A stretch of DNA of 44,635 nt, taken from Seison nebaliae (lineage: Eukaryota; Rotifera; Pararotatoria; Seisonacea; Seisonidae). Location of the stretch: positions 1-44,635 of the forward strand of contig JALJEE010002442.1 in the NCBI GenBank assembly GCA_023231475.1. The letters are read 5' to 3'. The position numbers and the translations under genes were made by a program. Position 1 is the stretch's first letter. Each line of letters opens with the position of its first letter. Positions 32,192 to 42,633 of this stretch are shown here, in pieces. The notes below the pieces were generated by a model. That model did not search any database. It was given only the letters and a program-made list of their open reading frames with translations, and was not told the origin of the DNA.

Positions 32192-34594
32192 TTAAAATGA
32201 AAACAAACAAACTATTTCATTGTTGATTGATGGCGATTTCCTGATGGAAGGATGAAATCGTCTAGTGACGATGTGGAATAGATTGGTTGTACAAAGAACA
32301 TAAGTTATCAATATCATCGATGCAAATAAGAGAAAGAGATGGAATAGAAATGATATTTGATAATTCTTTTCTTGTAGTTTTTCATTCTCATCTTCAAAAT
32401 TCTTCCTTACTAATTCATTCAATTTCTCTTTCTCATTCTTCTGATTCTCCCAATTCCTTTTTTCATCATTCGATTTTCTTAATCTCATTTCACTTTTTTG
32501 ATGTGATCCATCTGATGATTTTTTCATCGTATCAATTGGAGATTTTTTCATCGTATCAATTGGAGATTTTTTCATCGTATCAATTGGAGATTTTTTCATC
32601 GTATCAATTGGAGATTTTTTCACCGTATCAATTGGAGATTTTTTCACCGTATCAATTGGCGATTTTTTCATTCTATCAACTGACGATTTTTCTAATGTTT
32701 CAACTGGAAGTACTTTCGTATTTTGTAGCGACGATGAGAATTTATTTGATGATTCTTGTAATTTTTCATTAGAACATCGAGTCAAATTCGAATGAGTATT
32801 TGAATTTGTTCCATTTTTCAGATATTCCACTTGTGATTTAATTCTCTCAATTTTTAGAGGAACTTGTAGCTCATTCGGAGCAATCGATATTGGAAGATTC
32901 TTATCATCAACATTGTCAGATAACGGTTTTATAAGTTCTACTGATGTCGTTGTCTGGACAACTATGGGAGTTGTTACATTAAGTTGGTCTTCTTCAGTCA
33001 ACGATTCATTCGTTTGATAGTTTGTTGAGAGATCTTCATCGGGATGACTGGTCGATAGAAAACGATTTTTCGATGTGTCGTTCTCCGGAATCGTATCCAT
33101 AACAGACGAGTGATTAGGTGATTTTTTTGATTTTTTGAAAATGTTGAAGAATTTCCCAAATTTCATTGATCGTTTCGATTTGCGAGAGATTGTAGATAAC
33201 GAATCATTAGGAGTTAAATTATGATTAGAATGAATCATTTTCTTATTTCTCGATTGATATAATAATGATTTGGGATGACTGGTGGGAGGATCGAAACATT
33301 TGATTAACATTGCTTGTGATCCATCTTGAGATTCAATCACTTCCGCTTCTGTTCTTCCAGAATAAATGAATTTTGATTTTTTGAACATCGATCCAGATGA
33401 TGATATTGGAATTTCTTCCGATTTTTCATAACTGTAAAATGCTTTGAATTCCATAAGAATTCTCCAACAGAATTTCGCCGTCTTCTCCGAACTACACACA
33501 AATTTCAACCAATCTTTCTTCAATGTATTCTGTTGATTGTTGGGAGTGAGACATCGAATAAATAAATTATTTTTAGAATAATTTATCGATTGAATATGAG
33601 ACCAATTGATTTTGTGTTGGGAGAAAATGTTGTTATGTTTATCATCCGAAATGACAATTCCACGAACATTCCATCCAAATACTAATGGAACGCCATAAGT
33701 GTTGGAGAGTTTAATTTGATGGAGACCATAATTCTCTTGTTTGCTCATTATCAGAAAGAAATTGCGAATAGCTTCCGATTTACCGATATTATTCTTTAAG
33801 AATTCCTCTTTCACAAATGTGACGACTTGACAATTGAGATATTTCTCTGGAATGATCTTTAATTGTTGAATGACATTCCTCAAATTATTTATATCTATAT
33901 CATTTAGATGTATTTCGATATGTATCACATAAACGATCAATCGCACTAGATCATTCAATAAGATATTGGAGAAATTAGTGGAATATTGTTTGTATAAATC
34001 ATTCCTTAATTGCAAATAGAAATATTTACGCATTGCATAGTTCTTTAAAGTAACGGCTGGGTCCATCGGATAGAATTTGAAACGCAGATACAAATCTAAA
34101 CATTTATTATTGGTCGAATAAATTAATTGTTTCTTGATGGAACGTGACGAATCAATCCAAAAATAATTCTTGTAACAACTCTGATATCTCAAGCCGATAT
34201 AAGCCATATCAGTAATACCGGCGATATTGGAAGCTAGTCGGAGTATCGTTGAACCTTCATCCGATTTTAACAAATCATCAATAAACGGTTTCTCCCGTCC
34301 AAAAATATGAACTTGACAATTAATTTCATGATTAAATAAATTAGTTATCGAATTATTATTATTGTTGTTGTTATTGTTGTTATTGTTAGATAATAATGGT
34401 GATGATTGTGCAGTGGGAGCAGCGATCGGTCTCATATCAAGTGATGATAAAATATCATTTCTCCTCTCTTCCTCTTCACTCAGACAATTGTCAGTCGTGT
34501 TGTTGATGTAATAGGTGGAGAGGTTGTCCGATTTCAAACTGTTCGTTCGAGATCCAAGAAAAGATTTACTTTTTTTGAAAATTTTGATTTTCAT
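32192..34594 (-). CDS. FERM-domain protein with C-terminal membrane anchor (FRMD3/5-like)
   Basis: One unbroken frame of 800 residues. Residues 1-90 are low-complexity and include an Asn run. A FERM domain spans about 92-395. Its F1 lobe starts CQVHIFGREKPFIDDLL. Its F2 helices include PMDPAVTLKNYAMRKYFYLQLRND (a degenerate YLQLR motif). Its F3 lobe includes YGVPLVFGWNVRGIVISDDK and WKICWRILMEFKAFY-like text. A long disordered region follows, with seven or so KKSPIDT(M/V) repeats near residues 635-695. A coiled stretch comes next, then one hydrophobic helix (FLFHLFLLFASMILITYVL) close to the end. FERM proteins link membranes to actin; C-terminal anchors occur in FRMD3 and FRMD5. The exact subfamily is an inference. 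The lack of introns is unusual beside its neighbours. Confidence 0.82.
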   Translation of the reverse strand: MKIKIFKKSKSFLGSRTNSLKSDNLSTYYINNTTDNCLSEEEERRNDILSSLDMRPIAAPTAQSSPLLSNNNNNNNNNNNNSITNLFNHEINCQVHIFGREKPFIDDLLKSDEGSTILRLASNIAGITDMAYIGLRYQSCYKNYFWIDSSRSIKKQLIYSTNNKCLDLYLRFKFYPMDPAVTLKNYAMRKYFYLQLRNDLYKQYSTNFSNILLNDLVRLIVYVIHIEIHLNDIDINNLRNVIQQLKIIPEKYLNCQVVTFVKEEFLKNNIGKSEAIRNFFLIMSKQENYGLHQIKLSNTYGVPLVFGWNVRGIVISDDKHNNIFSQHKINWSHIQSINYSKNNLFIRCLTPNNQQNTLKKDWLKFVCSSEKTAKFCWRILMEFKAFYSYEKSEEIPISSSGSMFKKSKFIYSGRTEAEVIESQDGSQAMLIKCFDPPTSHPKSLLYQSRNKKMIHSNHNLTPNDSLSTISRKSKRSMKFGKFFNIFKKSKKSPNHSSVMDTIPENDTSKNRFLSTSHPDEDLSTNYQTNESLTEEDQLNVTTPIVVQTTTSVELIKPLSDNVDDKNLPISIAPNELQVPLKIERIKSQVEYLKNGTNSNTHSNLTRCSNEKLQESSNKFSSSLQNTKVLPVETLEKSSVDRMKKSPIDTVKKSPIDTVKKSPIDTMKKSPIDTMKKSPIDTMKKSPIDTMKKSSDGSHQKSEMRLRKSNDEKRNWENQKNEKEKLNELVRKNFEDENEKLQEKNYQISFLFHLFLLFASMILITYVLCTTNLFHIVTRRFHPSIRKSPSINNEIVCLFSF
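32516..32690 (-). repeat. 24-bp coding minisatellite
   Basis: About seven tandem copies of a 24-bp unit (plus strand ATTTTTTCATCGTATCAATTGGAG) lie inside the FERM gene and encode the octapeptide KKSPIDTM/V. Inner copies are almost identical; the outer ones have drifted. Each unit offers a Ser-Pro site. Confidence 0.9.
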
Positions 34595-35664
34595 ATCCCC
34601 AAAAAAATTGAAATTGTTTTTTTGGGAATTCCAATTTCCAATTTGTTTGAACGATGTTAAGGGATGGGGGAAATTGATTCATTTAAATGTTCTAATCTCT
34701 TATAATCTTCTTCTAATTGTTCTTTCGAATTCTCATTCAATCTTCGTCAAAACAACTTCTTTGTAAAAGGAAATAAAGGAAAAAAATTGATAGAAATTAT
34801 TAGAAAAGAAGAAACATCATCTTTTTATGTAAAAGAAGAAGTAGAAGAAGAAAGAAGAGTCAATGTATTAATAAATTCGTGAGTCGTTACACTAATTCGC
34901 ACATACTTCCCAACACAACCAATCTGAATGAGCACCACATGAAATGAAGAGGGAGAAGAAAGAGAAAGTAAATAGAAGTAGTGCAGAAAATGTAGGAGAG
35001 AAATTAGGAAATTATCATGAAGGGAGAAAGCAGCAGATTTGAGAAGAACTCAAATTCTCCTGCATAACCTCCCAATCCAAAAATCGACATATTTCACACA
35101 TAATAACATTCCTCTCATTTTCTCATCATTCTTTTCAATAAATCTACTAGAATTCTCATATTTATTGTTTATTCAATTCGAATAATTTTTTCTTCTCAGC
35201 TCCAATTAGCTTAACATTTTAAATTCAACAATTCATTCAATTCCTTCTTATTCTTCTCAATTATGACGTGGCCATTTAACGTGATAAATGAATCATCAAT
35301 CGATGTCAATTCTTCTCATATTTATTTTTTGTCTACGAAACATAACTTTCCTTATTATTATTTTCCAATTCAAACGTGGCATTTCTTTTTGTTTTCTACA
35401 GATATACTTTATAAAAACTTCTAATTATTTTCCTCCTTTAATGTCATTTCTTCAATCTTTCGATTCTAATGAATTAGAATAACATTTAAATTTTTTATTT
35501 TATTCCATTATAAGTCCATATTTTTCATATTATTTTCATTCTTCATTCTAAAATATTTTCATAACGTGCAATCTTTAATTTTAAATTTTTAACGTGCAAT
35601 CTTTCATTAAATTTTTAAAATTTCTTTTTTCTTTCAGATCATATTTGAATTCAATTCTAACGCA
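34595..35664. other. Divergent intergenic stretch (FERM gene / cyclophilin B)
   Basis: It separates the starts of two divergently transcribed genes. The sequence is AT-rich, with an AAGAAGAAG-rich run near 34800-34860 and pyrimidine-rich sequence toward 35640. It ends in an acceptor-like TTTCTTTCAG at 35629-35638, 26 nt before the cyclophilin start codon. No further gene is visible. Confidence 0.45.
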
Positions 35665-36273
35665 ATGTTACGAGTAATTCTATTAACGGTAGTCGCATGT
35701 TTGATACATCAGAATGCCGCTAAAGTAAATACCGTTACTGATAAGGTATATTTCGATATCACCATCGGTGGTAAACCAGCTGGTCGTATCGTTATCGGAT
35801 TATTCGGCGAGACCGTCCCAAAAACTGCTAATAATTTCTTAGCAATTTGTAAAGGCTCGAAAGGATTCTCATATCAAGGAAGTAAATTCCACCGAGTTAT
35901 CAAGGACTTCATGATCCAAGGAGGAGATATGACAAACGGAGATGGCACTGGTGGCAAGAGTATTTATGGTCAGAAGTTCGCTGATGAAAACTTCAAATTG
36001 GAACATTATGGAGCTGGATGGTTATCGATGGCGAATGCAGGAAAGGACACCAATGGCTCACAATTCTTTATCACTACCATCAAAACTACCTGGTTAAATG
36101 GCCGTCATGTTGTGTTTGGAAAAGTGTTGGAGGGAATGAAAACAGTTCGCAAAATTGAACAAACTAAAACTGGTCCAGCTGATCAACCGAAAGAACCAAT
36201 CGTTATTAGTGAGAGTGGAGAATTGGCAGTTGATGCACCGTTCGAAGTTGACATGGCACCAGCTACCGAGTAA
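35665..36273 (+). CDS. Secreted cyclophilin B-type peptidyl-prolyl isomerase
   Basis: One exon, 202 residues, the normal length for cyclophilin B. Residues 1-19 ([19 protein letters not shown]) are a signal peptide. The catalytic core is intact: [64 protein letters not shown]. It ends [14 protein letters not shown], without KDEL, like the variable C-terminus of cyclophilin B proteins. It should catalyse proline cis-trans isomerisation and assist folding in the ER or secretory pathway. Codon use is less AT-biased (GGA, ATC, CCA rich) than in neighbours, consistent with high expression. The start is fixed by the signal peptide. A second, much more diverged member lies at 4250-5121. Confidence 0.96.
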   Translation: MLRVILLTVVACLIHQNAAKVNTVTDKVYFDITIGGKPAGRIVIGLFGETVPKTANNFLAICKGSKGFSYQGSKFHRVIKDFMIQGGDMTNGDGTGGKSIYGQKFADENFKLEHYGAGWLSMANAGKDTNGSQFFITTIKTTWLNGRHVVFGKVLEGMKTVRKIEQTKTGPADQPKEPIVISESGELAVDAPFEVDMAPATE

Positions 36274-36942
36274 AGTGACTGTTGATTATTACTTATAAAT
36301 ATTAATATTAAACATATGATATGATCGTTCTTGTGATAAAGAAAGCTACCCCTTACATATTTTTCTCCCCTTGTTTTCCTTTTATAATATTAATAAAATT
36401 AATTCTTACCATTCTCTTCATTAATCATAATAATTTGACACACCTCAAAAAATAGTGATAACTTGAAAAATGGAAACACTTCTCCATAAATTTCATTTAT
36501 ATTATATTTATTCTTCTCATATGATCTATCATTTCAATATTATTCACATTTGTCAGATGGTTAAAATATCTATAAATTATTTTAGATAATTTTAATTAAT
36601 TTTTCTTTGGACAATTTTTTTTGGAAATTTATTTTTAAATTGTTCATTATTGAAAAATTCTTCGATGAATGTTAATCTTAAAGATAGTAGTTAGTCTATT
36701 TTAGAGAAGTATTTTTTTTGTATAAATTGAGATAATTTAGAGATGTATTTATGTATTGAATTTTTGTTGTTTCATTTTGAACAGATTGTCATATTCAAAG
36801 AACCGCCACAACACTTTCCATATTGTGATAAGTTTATAATTGAAAGAATAATAAGAAATTTAATGTTATTCAATTTAAATGAAAAGCTTCCAATGTCATT
36901 GAATTTGAGCATGTTATAATTGTACGTAGTGAATTTCCGGGA
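36274..36942. other. AT-rich intergenic stretch
   Basis: It contains the cyclophilin B 3' UTR (AATAAA-type signals near 36390) and the region upstream of the zinc-finger ORF. No other gene is visible. Confidence 0.4.
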
Positions 36943-38019
36943 ATGAATAAAAATGAGGAAAAGTTTCTGTGTCTATGGACTTCAGAGAATGTGGGAAACG
37001 ATTTATTTCCAACCACTACTGGAAAGGAAACATTACGATTATGTCACGATCTGTTTGATAATTTAGAGGAGTTGATAGAACATTTGATACAATCTCATAT
37101 TTATACGATTGAGAATGAGATGAAAATAAATGAGAGACGACAATTAGAAGAATTCCAAGAGTATTATGATGATTCTTCCTCATTGTTCAGGAATTTGAGT
37201 TGTAATTGGAATAATTGTGCGAAGGAATTCACTATCTCCCAAAATGGAATTGATGATTTGGAGAAGCATTTATTGAATGAACATATTGATGGGAAATCAT
37301 ATCGTTGTATTTTCAATCAACCAAATAATTTTCCACATTCAACATCTATTGAATCATCGAAAAATAGCAAATGTCCAAAACGCTTCATCACTTCCACTCA
37401 ATTACAAGAACATATTATCAATGATCATCTATCGAACGAACTTCCTGTGAAAAATGTGAAAAAAGAGAAAATTGAGCGGAAAATTATGCCAACGAATGAC
37501 GAAGTGACAAAAGTGAAAATTCCGAATAAGAATCATAAGAATGATAAAATGTTTGTTTTGAATGAGATTTTGAATAAATCGACATCGATTTCTTTACAAA
37601 CGTCGATGGATCGAAGAAAAGCTCTTCGGAAATTTTGCTCATTAAATGATGATTTATTGATAGAGGAATTGGATGAATTGAAAGAAAAGAATAATCAAAA
37701 TGATGAGCCAAATATTATGCAATTATCATCTTCATCGATTGCGAAGAAACGGAATAAAACCGCCGTTCAATTAAATTTGGAACGAGCAATTATACCAGAT
37801 ATGTTCACAACATATGATTATCGAGAGATTGAGAAAAATTGTAAGAAAATGAGAAGAATGAATGAATTAGCGGAATTACATCCTTTAGATAACCAGAAGG
37901 AATTGGATCGATATTATTTGAAAGAGAACATAGAAAAGATCATTTTTCCGGAAAAAATATGGAAATTATTAAATGGTGAAGAAGAAGGAGAAAAGTCGTT
38001 ATGTGAAAAAGAAAAATGA
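36943..38019 (+). CDS. Zinc-finger-like protein of unknown family
   Basis: A 358-residue frame. Three Cys/His clusters lie in the first 165 residues: FLCLWTSE...LCHDLF...HLIQSH, CNWNNC...LEKHLLNEH, and C...CPKRFITSTQLQEHIINDH. The second is a good C2H2 finger with the C-x4-C spacing of GLI/ZIC/AEBP2-type fingers, and the first and third are looser. The rest is basic and Lys/Asn-rich, with a helical C-terminal part (MFTTYDYREIEKNCKKMRRM). A chromatin or transcription role is likely but not shown. The stop lies about 50 nt before the next start codon on the same strand. A GT at 37995 could instead join this ORF in frame to the next one through a 69-nt intron, giving a single 630-residue protein. 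Confidence 0.65.
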   Translation: MNKNEEKFLCLWTSENVGNDLFPTTTGKETLRLCHDLFDNLEELIEHLIQSHIYTIENEMKINERRQLEEFQEYYDDSSSLFRNLSCNWNNCAKEFTISQNGIDDLEKHLLNEHIDGKSYRCIFNQPNNFPHSTSIESSKNSKCPKRFITSTQLQEHIINDHLSNELPVKNVKKEKIERKIMPTNDEVTKVKIPNKNHKNDKMFVLNEILNKSTSISLQTSMDRRKALRKFCSLNDDLLIEELDELKEKNNQNDEPNIMQLSSSSIAKKRNKTAVQLNLERAIIPDMFTTYDYREIEKNCKKMRRMNELAELHPLDNQKELDRYYLKENIEKIIFPEKIWKLLNGEEEGEKSLCEKEK

Positions 38020-38070
38020 AAATATTTTTATTTTTCTATTTTCTCCAACTAATTCTTTCTCAGATTTCAA

Positions 38071-38951
38071 ATGGCTGATCGTCATCGAGGATTCCAGAGT
38101 GGAATAATTCAAGTTCGAAACGGTGGAATTATCGTTCGGACAAAGGACGAAAAGAGCGATGTGGGAAAATTGTGTAACGAGACAATTAACAATGCACCAT
38201 CATCTGATTTTTGTAGATGTCCACCAGAAATCGATATCAGTCAAGTAGCTGAAAAAATTTCCATGTATCAAAACCATGAGGAAATGAAAAAAAAACGACA
38301 AATTTATTTAAGTTTAATCGAAGAACAAGAAGAAAGAATCCGGAAATTTATTGAGATTTGGGAACAACATTGTGGTCGTCATTTCAATATGGATACATTG
38401 GCGTCGGAAGATCCTTTAGGAATTTATATCAAACGATTTACTGAAGGTCTGATTGTGGAAAAATTGAAAATTTTGAGAGTAGTCGCTAACGAGAAAGGCG
38501 AAGATGATAATAAAATAATTAATTTGAATAACTTTATCCGTGTGGGAGAATGGAATGTTGGAGACGAATTATTCACTAATAAACAATTGATATTGAATGA
38601 ATCGAAAGAGAAATGTGTAGAAATGGGAAGAATTGGAGATCCGATCAATTCGAGAGTAAAAGGTGCCGGATTTAAATTCCCTCGTGAATCAATTCGTAAT
38701 AATGATTTGGAGAATCGTTACTATATGAGACTACTCTCTTATTTCTGCAATTATATCAATAGTAATCGAATGAAAGTTAAATTTGAAATTTATGAGAATT
38801 TTATCATTTTCAATTTGTTCAGAGAAATTTCCGATATAGTCGTGAAACGTTTGTTAAGGAATTATCTGATCGATGTCCCACACTCTTATATTTGATGAAT
38901 TTGTTAAAAGTAGAAATTCCTGATTATTTTATGTTGTCATCACCTCGTTAA
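38071..38951 (+). CDS. Hypothetical protein, or 3' part of the zinc-finger gene
   Basis: An exon 38071-38775 and, after a 47-nt intron, exon 38823-38951 give about 277 residues ending LLKVEIPDYFMLSSPR. The alternative unspliced frame stops at 38895 but looks less protein-like. Recognisable parts are a basic Gly-rich start (MADRHRGFQSG), a Cys-containing FCRCPPEID, and a helical stretch with EEQEERIRKFIEIWEQHCG. No family is recognised. The segment immediately before the ATG is a strong acceptor (TTCTTTCTCAG at 38053-38063). Either the coding sequence continues from the zinc-finger ORF, or this is a downstream gene of an operon with a trans-splice site. Confidence 0.6.
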
Positions 38952-40129
38952 TCAATATGGTTGATAAGAGAAATGTAATAAAGATATTTAAACATGTATA
39001 TTTATTTCAATTAAATTAAGTGAACAGTTTTTAGTAGTTGAAAGAAGTTAGGAAACAATTTATTAATTTCATTTTTCGACAAATGGAAAGAAGATTGAAA
39101 AATAATTGAAATAAAATTATCGATAATGTCTTTCATGCACTTTCTTATCTTTTCGCTTCTTCCTATTGCAGAGATGATCGGATTCGAACCATTGGTGTGC
39201 GGCGTATAATTGATGATCGAGACGCTTCAATGTTTTGAGATATCGATTGAGGTACAGTTGATGAGATGTCAATGTTCATAATTACCATTTAATTAGCTGT
39301 GCACATCGTCATGTTTGACGGGGAAAGAAGAAAAGGAATATTCGAGTATTCATGTTTTGATGAGTTTTGTATAGAAAAAAGATGAAATGTTTTTTTTTTG
39401 ATGAAATGAATAATATGGTTTGTGTAATGATATTTTCGTGAAATTTTTTTTTTTTTTGTTTTTGTCTTATTGAAAGAAAAAATTTTCGTTTTGAATAAAA
39501 TTTCTTATGATGCTGCTGATGAGGAGGAAAAGAAAGAAATGATGATTTTTATTAAACATCTCTCTTTGATGGAATATTGTTGTTATTGTTGTTGGTAGTT
39601 GGATATCTGAATTCTGAAATATTTTACTTCTCCATCTTTCTCATTTTTTTAAAGAGTTTTTGGACATGTGTTTGGACTGTGTTGTTGGTGGATTGTTAAC
39701 TCCATTTTCTTTCATTTTTAACACATATTTTCTGAATAAATATGCACTCCAATATTTAGTGAATGATGAGAATAAGAGTATTGGCAATCTTTAAGCTAAA
39801 GACATTAAGATGATGATTATATGGAGATAATTGATGAAATTATCATAATGAATCCGAAAAATTAAATGGAGAGTGGTAGATGATGAAGAGAATACAGAAG
39901 AGAATAAATGAAATGACATCTGATAATGGAGGAATTATTCGAGTCAATTGTGCAAACGATTTCTTTTTATATAGACATGGGTGAAGATTGAAGGATGATG
40001 ATACGTATGATATGAATGTATATTGTTAGATCGTTTAACGGAAGTAGCGTTTTCAAGTAGTTAGAGAGTTAACGATGGAATGTCGTTAAACATATAAGAT
40101 TAATAATCGTCATTTTCATCATTCGCTTC
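38952..40129. other. Intergenic stretch with T-runs and a tRNA-like remnant
   Basis: It lies between convergent genes (38071-38951 + and UPRT -). It holds homopolymer T runs near 39393 and 39447-39458, a TTG/TGT microsatellite near 39580, and a tRNA-like segment at 39168-39233. No protein gene is visible. Confidence 0.45.
39168..39233 (-). pseudogene. tRNA-like remnant
   Basis: On the minus strand GAAGCGTCTCGATCATC is followed 20 nt later by a perfect box B-like GGTTCGAATCC and then GATCATCTCTGC. The T-loop matches a tRNA, but a matching 5' acceptor strand and a clean D-arm were not found. It is probably a tRNA-derived SINE piece or pseudogene rather than a working tRNA. Confidence 0.4.
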
Positions 40130-41516
40130 TTAATCAGTTCCAAAATATCTTCGGACGAAATTCGTAACGATTGATTCGCGCTTCTTCAAGATTTCGGCAC
40201 ACAGAACCGATTGAGATGGATAACTGTCGAATATGTTTTGGAGACCGGTTTCCGTTGCGAATAACGATAAAATATGCACATTCTCCACTTGTACTCCGTG
40301 ATCCTCCAATACTTTCAATGCACAATTAATTGTTTCTCCATCATCTTTTTTTAAAATTTAATCCGAAAATTTAAATAAAAATGAGACGGTCGTCACTAAC
40401 CGATAATTGGATACATTAACAAGATCTGACGTTGATCTACTCGACTTGGGAATTTCGAATAAACAACTTGTGTACGTCCATTCGGCTTATTCATATCATC
40501 AACACGAGATATTAAGATTTTTCCTGAAAATGGAAAAATTAATTATTGAAAGATTTATTTTGATAGTTGTAAATATAAACCGATTCGAATAGATCGACAA
40601 CAATCTCTTAATGCTTTCTCCATTGCTTCACCTTTAATTAAAATAAAAAAACCATTAAAGTAATACTGAAAGAATAGATATAAACCGGATCTGATAATGG
40701 AAACACCACAATTTCCCTTAACATATGACAAACCGGAATAAACACATCCTGTGGGAGTTTTGACTTTCATAGAAATATATGGTAGTTTGTTGAGTCCCTC
40801 TTCAACTACCAATCGTATGAGACGATCAGCATAGAATCGATAATCCGCACGACAAGTACGTCGATCTCGTAAGACGGTTAACAATTCACGAACGGTATTC
40901 GTCGGATTGAGCAATCGTAAATTGGAGGAAAGATATTGATAGGCGGGATCCAATTTCCCGTTGAACGTCAACGATTGTTTGGAACTCTCCTCAAATTTTA
41001 GTGTTCTGGGAACTTCTTCATAGACGTCTGAATGATCTTGAATGATCGTCATGTCAGTCTTATCATCAAATGACAATTTCTTATTTCTTTAAATTGGAAA
41101 GTTGGAAAAAGGGGAAAAAGGAGAAGTAATTCGAACGATATATGTTTCGTCGTCTCCGTCACTTTCATCATTGGTGCGGCTTCAACTGACGAATAGAAAA
41201 TTTCCATATCATCCTTAAAATTCATCTTATTCTTCCGATTAGCGGTGAGATGATTTTCGTTGTCCGAATCGGAAACGAAGTCTTCTAGACTAATTCGTTC
41301 GTGATTACAACAGAAGGACTTTGTTTGATTTCTGGGGGATTTGTGTAGTTTATCCTCATCCAATTGGCCGTCCTGAGACGAATTGAAACTGTTCTGCGAC
41401 GAGTTCTGTGCAGCAATGCTCGAAGCAGAATCATTGCAACTGTCATAATCATTCGAATCGCGAAGATTGGATGGATCTTTTGTTTGCAATGATTGCTGCA
41501 TTGGTTGAACGAGCAT
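40130..41516 (-). CDS. UPRT: Uracil phosphoribosyltransferase homologue
   Basis: Five exons (41516-41137, 41086-40686, 40631-40581, 40523-40401, 40344-40130) join to 1170 nt, 389 residues, all junctions in frame. The first 190 residues are acidic and Ser/Asn-rich with no domain. The UPRT domain then follows vertebrate UPRT closely: TVRELLTVLRDRRTCRADYRFYADRLIRLVVEEGLN in conserved order, TPTGCVYSGL, KGNCGVSIIRSGEAMEKALRDCCRSIRIGK, ILLMYP, ending VRRYFGTD. Bacterial UPRT makes UMP from uracil and PRPP. Animal homologues have an altered PRPP loop and, from what I recall, human UPRT lacks measurable activity. Here the loop position reads DDGET where the human protein has STGNT, so activity is doubtful. 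The gene converges on the upstream plus-strand genes. Confidence 0.93.
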
Positions 41517-42309
41517 CTTCTTTTCTTTGAGAGTCTTCTTTCAGTTCCTGTCAATTCAATCTTTTGGAAAAAGAAGAAATTGGAAAAGAAATTAGATTTT
41601 TCTCTTAATCTACCGCCACCTCCCCAATCAATAGTCATTTTAACTTCATTTTAGCGAGTGTTTTCAATCCTAGAAATGTTCGATTCAATTTCAACGAGAA
41701 TATGAAGGAAGAATAGTTTAACTACTAATAAAGAAATAATTTCTACTTATACGGGGATGAATAAAGAAGAAGAATGTTTTATTCAATAAAATTCTCATAA
41801 TAATAAATGTTGATATATAGACATATCTTCTTTAATAATTTTTTATGTAAGACATGCGATAGACATGGGAAAATAATATAATACTACTTCTCAATAACCT
41901 TACGCCTGCATATTGTATGTAACATGTGCATGTAGAAATTGCAGGTACATTACGCTATCAATGCAGATCACATTCTTTTTAATTCTCATTTAATTTTCGT
42001 TAACTTTACCCACACAATACACATGCGACTTTAGAGAAAATTGAGAATAGAAATTGAATAATTTCTAATAAAGATCTTTCGAAGACAATATGAAACCTTT
42101 CGAATAACTGTCTACATATCACGATGTACGTGGAGAGAAATATGGAAAGATAATATTTCTCTTATTATTCCTATAGAAATTATTGTGTCCTGCTGACGTA
42201 CGATAAGTCCATATCTGTGTATCAGATACACATGAATTGTATATGAAATTTAGCATCATTGACTCTTCCTCACTCCATATATAATCCTCCATAAAAAGTA
42301 GTAAAACGG
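41517..42309. other. Upstream stretch of the UPRT gene, no gene recognised
   Basis: Directly upstream of the UPRT start the minus strand has a pyrimidine tract ending in AG, about 40-50 nt before the ATG. This may be a 5'-UTR intron or trans-splice acceptor. The rest is AT-rich. Nothing else can be supported. Confidence 0.4.
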
Positions 42310-42633
42310 TCATTTCCTCACCCTAATTTTCTTATTTTCCGTCATCTCCTCACCCATTTTTCCAATACGAAATTTTCCCTTCGGATTTCTTATTCTTATA
42401 CCTAATATTCCGGAGAAAAAAATCATTGAAGAAATAACGAAAAAATAAAATAGAGAGAAATTTTCCACAAAATCGAAAGTGGTTGAAGAAATGACCGTTT
42501 TGGACGATGAGGAAATCACCGTTTGACTATTCTTTTTGGAAAGTTTCAGATAGGGCGAGGAAAAGACTGACAACAATAATTTACATATGCAAGAAACACA
42601 TAGTTCACATATGTAAAGTACGTACATGTTCAT
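42310..42633 (-). CDS. Candidate single-pass membrane protein or exon
   Basis: A 107-residue minus-strand frame has a Ser/Thr-rich stretch (SQTVISSSSKTVISSTTF), one hydrophobic helix (FSLFYFFVISSMIFFSGILG) and a basic tail rich in Arg and Lys. That layout is typical of a type I membrane protein juxtamembrane region. No signal peptide or neighbouring exon was confirmed, and part of the frame may be chance. It could be the last coding exon of an unrecognised gene reaching upstream. Confidence 0.3.
   Translation of the reverse strand: MNMYVLYICELCVSCICKLLLSVFSSPYLKLSKKNSQTVISSSSKTVISSTTFDFVENFSLFYFFVISSMIFFSGILGIRIRNPKGKFRIGKMGEEMTENKKIRVRK

Noticed and set aside
32287-32772. 161-codon plus-strand ORF opposite the FERM gene
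   Set aside because: It is the antisense of the FERM coding minisatellite; the repeat keeps it open. The minus-strand frame has a domain and full length.
38776-38895. Unspliced end of the second ORF after the zinc-finger gene
   Set aside because: A GT-AG intron (38776-38822) gives a more protein-like C-terminus ending at 38951, so the spliced version was preferred.
39168-39233. Functional tRNA gene
   Set aside because: The box B-like T-loop is good, but no matching acceptor strand or D-arm is found at tRNA spacing.
40134-40325. 63-codon minus-strand ORF overlapping the last UPRT exon
   Set aside because: It is a shifted frame; the other frame ends in the conserved YFGTD of UPRT.
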